A stretch of DNA of 64,000 nt. It comes from Apostichopus japonicus (taxonomy: Eukaryota > Echinodermata > Holothuroidea > Aspidochirotida > Stichopodidae). The translations under genes were made by a program, and so were the position numbers. Positions 59,017 through 64,000 of this stretch are shown here, in pieces; the first letter of the stretch is position 1; each line of letters starts with the position of its first letter. The notes beneath the pieces were generated by a model, which searched no databases, was not told the DNA's origin, and saw only the letters and a list, made by a program, of their open reading frames with translations. The stretch covers positions 19,057,989-19,121,988 of the forward strand of contig NC_092572.1 of NCBI RefSeq assembly GCF_037975245.1, in the 5' to 3' direction.

Positions 59017-59584
59017 CAGTCGTACCACTAACTGCTTAACCTTTGTTCAAAGAAAGTATTGATGTTGCAGATCTGTACTTTGGAGACTTGAACAACAATC
59101 ATATGCCTTCTGGCGAGTGACATTTGGCGAGTAGATTTTTAGTCATGGTCGCAAAAGTAACGAGTACTTTTAAATAATTTGTCGACGCCTGAAAACCTTG
59201 AAAACATGATTTCTCATGGTAGAAATCATGGATATTCTTCATACATGGATTATGGGTTTGCCATATTGAGTAGAAGAATCATATTGCTTGTGAGGTCAAA
59301 TCTCCTGTAGGTCACCAGAGGTCAAACTCTGAAAACCCTTTTACATGATATCTAACGATGGAAATCGTGGATACCTCTAAAACTTGGTGGGTGGATTCAT
59401 AACATTGGAGTACAATACCCCTATTGTTTTGGTGGAGGTGTGTATAGCCACGTACAGTAGACTGACCTGTGTTTATCACGCCATAGTGTACTTGTAACAG
59501 CTATAGTTCTGGTTATACTAACAAGCAGAAGTCTAGTGCATTGAAGTCGTCGAAACATCAATGCATTTTGCATTCTGGTTAGAG

Positions 59585-59930
59585 GTAGTTATGGAATATA
59601 GTGTATGTGATCCACTGGAGTAACCAAACAGTCGCATACACGACATATACAATTACAAACCATAGTCATGCTGTGTTTCAGGACATGAAGCCATACTATC
59701 TTCTTCAAAGACCGCGACGTTCGAACTGTGCGTCTGCATTTGGTTGTATAGAGCTAGTAATGAGAAAAAGGAGCTCAAATCATCAAATCGAGAAATGAAT
59801 CACAAATCAATCGGTTTTGAGACAGTTTAATTCCTTATGGTCCGGGCTCGAATCCAGTTGGATACTGAAATATTTCACTAAGTTTAATATTTCCAATATC
59901 AATATCTTCAATTTGCCTGGTGAGTTTTTT
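59585..59930. repeat. Repeat unit R1, copy 2 (right)
   Basis: Counterpart of 4985-5265, including GGGCTCGAATCC. Confidence 0.75.
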
Positions 59931-59998
59931 TTTTCAATTAAAGATGATATAGCGTCTCATCGATTACTTCAGCTGTAAGATGACTACATTAAACTTAC

Positions 59999-60243
59999 AT
60001 TCTGTTGTGATAATTTGTCTTCTGAAAGACGTGTATTAACTTTCAAGCAATTAGGTATACGTCCAACATAAAGAGCCCATCGATTACCTGATAACGAGAA
60101 TTGGTTGTAATCATCAAATTTGTAGACTGGAGAAAACGTATGTGATTCGATCTCAGCACATGGGACTTGTTTAGCAGTCTTGGTCTTTTCATCTACGCTA
60201 TCAATGACGTAACACACTGACCTATCCTCATCACCATCTGGAG
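59999..60243 (-). CDS. IgGFc-binding-domain secreted protein, exon 2 (right copy)
   Basis: 245 nt with the same acceptor (gtgcag) and donor (gtaagt) as the left copy. A few substitutions alter residues (YVGRIPNC for YAGRILNC). Open and in the same phase. Confidence 0.7.
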
Positions 60244-61696
60244 CTGCACAAAATAAACATTTTGATAGAAACTTCTTTACTAAATTAATTAACGTTCTTT
60301 GCTTAATTAAGTAATTTTCTTTGCTTAATTAACGTTCTCTGCCTTAATTAACGTTATTTTAGAGGCTCTGGACTTGGAGCCACTGATTCCCAAAAAAATT
60401 AGTGAAAAGAAGAAATTTTCGATATTATTTTAAGACACTAACCGCAGAACAATCATGGATCTACCTTGACTGATCAAAACGTCTTTGTTCTAGAGAATTG
60501 CAGAGTAATTAAGAGCAATCTGTATAAGACATCCAGCACATGTGTGCAATATATGGTGGACGTTTGAACATATATACTTTATGGTTAAGCAGTGCAAACT
60601 TTAAATATTCCTTTCACTATAAGTCATACCATTCATCTCAGATCCACGAGTAAGATTTCAATTTTAGCAAGTTACAATGACATATGGATTGACATTCTTG
60701 TAATAGAGATTCCTGTTGTGTTATGTGACCATCATTTTATCTTTGCTGCTTATAACATGCTGTGCCCGGAATAGAGGTTGCAAGGTGATATGTTGCTTTG
60801 TTAATTGTAGAGAGTGGCCATTGTGCCATCGGGCGATCAGCGACATGTGGGTATGTAACGGCAAAGGTTATCGGGCGGTACATGCTTCTACGTTATTGCT
60901 GTTGCAGGTCTCTAATTCTATCGGAAGAGTTCCTAATAGCTTTCCTCGACGAATGACACCTTCTAGTATCCATTGCATTTCTTTTTTGATTTTTTAACAC
61001 CAAGTTGTAGAATTATTACTTTGAACCGTCAAGACTAGTGGTAAGTAAGCTTAAATGCTTACCGGAAACTATTCGGAACACGTAGTGTCGTGAGTACAGG
61101 GATTAGGAAGCTTCCAAAAAGTGTGGGGTGGGCACAACATCAGAGGCAACTTTTCATTACACAACCATCACTCGTTATGCTATAAACCCATACACACCGG
61201 TAACATTACTTGAATATATATGATGTGATAGTATGCTATCAATACTATTATGGTGCGCTGCAACATTGATTTTATTATTTATTGAGATAGTTTATTGTCA
61301 ACCGTGCTTCAAAAGATATGGGATACCATTTTAAAAATAGCATGTACAGACTAAAAATTAATAATTAAGATAAAATATTAAAATTAACGAAGGCTTTATA
61401 AGATATCCAAAAGAGAGTTCTTCATCAAAGGGGCACATTTTATTTTGCCAGTAGGGCACATTTGCTATTTTGGGAAAAAAGTGCCCCAGTGCCCCCCCCC
61501 CGGCTCCTGCCCCCTGCGTAAGTAAGTTTTATTGATGGCGTTAGCACATGTAAAAAACAAATGGATGAGTTGTCATATCGATAACAGAGATCGGAGTCTA
61601 CTTTACATAAAGTCCTGCTTTCTTCCTTAATGTCCATGCTGAGTTATAGAAATTAATGAAGTAACAAAAAAAGGATATTATATGTTAGACACTTAC

Positions 61697-61778
61697 CAAA
61701 AGTTGCTTTCGATGGCTTCCATCCCTCCAGTACCACAATAATCGTCAAAAGTCGTAGTAAGGTCATGGTATGTTCCAT
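61697..61778 (-). CDS. IgGFc-binding-domain secreted protein, exon 1 (right copy)
   Basis: 82 nt, ATG at 61778, signal peptide MEHTMTLLRLLTIIVVLEG, donor G followed by gtaagt. It joins exon 2 in frame as in the left copy. Confidence 0.72.
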
Positions 61779-62044
61779 CTTCGGCGACAGCTTTTAACTT
61801 TCAAAGAATGTTTGAAAACTTTCAGTTGAATATCTTCTTTGGACGAGCTTGAGATGCTATATGTTCAAGTCAGTTCGCTGAACCTAGAGATGAAGCCAAA
61901 CGTTACATGATCATACTTACGAGGCAACATTGCTACCGATATAACTAACTGAGGAGAAAACACTGCAACTAAATTTGCAAAACTCGTGTTCAATTGGCTA
62001 TAGTGGCAAGCACATTCCATACCGGAGACGGATACAAGAATTCA

Positions 62045-62343
62045 GCCGATTCACACAGAGATTACAGTAACTACTGAAAATCTTAAAGTTTTGTACCACA
62101 GTAAAAACTTGATCGTGCTGACAAATCTGATAAATCGGTAGCATGTGCAGATTACAGTAAGAACCGAGGATATGTGTAATCCCAACAAATCCCAAAAACT
62201 TGATTTGTTGGAACTACACATATCCTCAACACTTACTGTAATCCTAATAGCACATGCTACCGATTTATAGCACGATCCAGTTTTTGCTGTGGCACAAAAC
62301 TTCAAAACTTACAGTAGTAACTGTGTTCTCTGTGTGTATCGGG
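62045..62343. repeat. Large palindrome upstream of the IgGFc gene (right copy)
   Basis: Counterpart of 7428-7731 with about 145-bp arms. Several substitutions differ from the left copy, and some restore arm pairing (GCACATGCTACC opposite GGTAGCATGTGC). Confidence 0.88.
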
Positions 62344-62950
62344 TGAAGAAATACAAAACGTTCCGTCCACCGATAAAGTGGCAGCAGAAATGATGTACAA
62401 ATTAATCCGTGGAATACTTCAGCTACATCGCTAATGGGTATTAACAGGAGCGCATGCTATACACCTCTTTGTATAAAGTTGTCATTAACTAGCTTTATTG
62501 AAACAATGCGAAAGTTACATTAAAAAGAGAAAAATATTGCACAGTGCTGTAGTTGAAAACCTTACTTCGATATATTGCCCCTAATTATAAATGTTGGTGA
62601 TTTGAATATGATCTATGTTTGACAGGCTAAATCTTCAACTATATAATCAGTCCAGGAAGTTGGATCACTCACAGTGATGTCATCCGGGAAATACTCTCCA
62701 AACCTTTACTTTGGCTCTTATAAAACTTGTTGTTGAGTTATCCTTGAAACCTGGTACATTTGGAATGTATGCTTATAGCTGTCAAAGGTCTATGGCCTTA
62801 GAATTTAATAAAAATGTGTCTCAATTTGCAGAAATATTATGTCCATATGTGGAGAAATGATTGATAAACTATAGAGAAATAAAAGAAGGTATTGACCGAA
62901 TGACATCATCCATTCTGCTGTCGCCAGATGCATTTGCAAAATATCACAAT

Positions 62951-63101
62951 AATGAATGGTTTCCATTCGTGCAATAGTGCAAACATTCATTCGTTAAAAG
63001 ATGTAATTTGTTCCATTCAACTCGGCTGCGCCTCGTTGAATGGAACATTCCATCTTTCAACTCATGAAATATTTGCACTATTGCACTCATAACCATTCAT
63101 T
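62951..63101. mobile_element. Foldback MITE present only in the right copy
   Basis: Inverted ends AATGAATGGTTTCCATTCGT / ...AACCATTCATT with internal paired blocks TGCAATAGTGCAAA / ATTTGCACTATTGCA and TTCCATTCAAC / GTTGAATGGAA. It is about 150 bp. The left copy has about 190 bp of different sequence at this point. Confidence 0.85.
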
Positions 63102-64000
63102 ATTTTTATAAAATGTAAGTGTCTAGGATAAAGCCAAGCAAAGTTACTAACCCTGTGCAAAATAAACCTCTACATTCCTTAGAATGAAACATGGAAATTG
63201 GTCTACGTTTGAAAAGTTAACTTGGCAATTTGCCAAGTAATCCTGAGCATTTGATTCACAGACGGAACATTGCCAAATAAATGAGACGAGTATGTCGTTG
63301 CGTGATCCTCTTTATCCTTGAAACTCCTGATCTAATCCGTTTCCTTTTAAAAGCTTTAATTTGAAGGGATCACACTACCGCTATTGACCAATCAAATAAA
63401 ATTAAAACGTTGTGGGACCATGTAAATGCTAGAATAATTTTGTGGTACATTGATATATATATATATATATTGTATACGTCCGGGATGTACTACAAAAGTA
63501 TGTAAGTGGTTGGAATTAATCTTTCGAACAGGTTATGGGAAGGTCACAGAGAAGTCTAAGCACCATCTTATTAAATTATTGATGTAGGCATATTACATAT
63601 AGAGTAAATTAAGAATGCGGCAGAATATCAGTTGTTACCTGTAAGTGTTAATATCATGTGCAATGATTAACTATCTAAATGTATTAACCATCGCCATAGA
63701 TTAAACAACTTTAAAGATTGAATTTCAAACAAATTTAGGGGGTCTATAATGTTGAGTATTGTCGAAGTCTTTCAATTATGTCTTAGTATAGCAATATCAA
63801 ACCCACGATATATGTCCCTTGGCATACGGAGGAGAACTTTTAGTGCATCGTTTTAAAAGATTTACAACTCACCCGTTCAAACGGACAGACTTCCACGATG
63901 TGCAGTGTATAAACTAACAATTTTGTCCCTCAAGAAACAGAAGAGTCATTTTTCCATTAAACATTTAGCATAGAGCACATCCTTTACAAAGCAAATTGAA
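63102..64000. other. Non-coding end of the right block
   Basis: Matches 8530-9520 with a shortened (TA)n and small indels. No coding segment. Confidence 0.55.

Noticed and set aside
60716-60997. 93-codon plus-strand open frame conserved in both duplicates (6101-6382 in the left)
   Set aside because: Conservation is explained by the block duplication. The product has no domain, and a minus-strand frame covers the same bases.

Overview
The window is from an animal nuclear genome: introns with GT/AG sites, non-LTR and Ty3/gypsy retrotransposons, hAT-like DNA transposons, long (TA)n tracts and no operons. A secreted protein with an IgGFc-binding N-terminal domain and a retrotransposon resembling the Mag/SURL group suggest a marine invertebrate deuterostome (echinoderm or hemichordate). 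That placement is inference and the species is not recognised.

Layout. (1) 1-9520 and 54478-64000 are two direct copies of one block, 54,477 bp apart and running off both window edges. Each holds a non-LTR retrotransposon 3' end, a trinucleotide microsatellite, and a three-exon minus-strand gene for a secreted IgGFc-binding-domain protein that appears intact in both copies, with a large palindrome about 270 bp upstream of its start codon. (2) 9.5-14 kb is repeat-rich intergenic DNA with transposon pieces. (3) 15.1-43.2 kb is the wreck of a KIF15-like kinesin gene. Two N-terminal exons (15130-15160, 16805-16982) join in frame. A third (21110 on) runs into a stop just before the expected P-loop. 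Coiled-coil exons downstream are duplicated, inverted, frameshifted or stopped. An inverted duplication (about 23.3-25.45 kb against 32.9-39.1 kb) contains a tandem array (33946-37680) whose units each carry fused kinesin exons on the minus strand. (4) 44.15-51.3 kb is a minus-strand LINE split by a complete but mutated Ty3/gypsy element (45528-50138; 157-bp LTRs, AGTTT target duplication). (5) 52.3-53.3 kb is a degenerate tandem repeat rich in CGTAA. (6) 54.3 kb onward is the right copy of the block.

Transposons shape the kinesin locus. Four insertions have exact 8-bp target duplications: 17350-20802, 17839-19580 nested inside it, 27259-28888 and 31372-32893. A fifth (21444-22413) has long TIRs, a 9-10-bp duplication and five internal 120-bp repeats. 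Three of the 8-bp-TSD elements carry different reiterated subterminal motifs (GCGGGAAAT, CGTTTAAACG, AACCGGTT).

Only the two IgGFc-domain genes look functional. The kinesin sequence reads as a pseudogene or exploded duplicate, although a functional parent gene could lie elsewhere. All identities were judged by eye, with no searches or alignments run.
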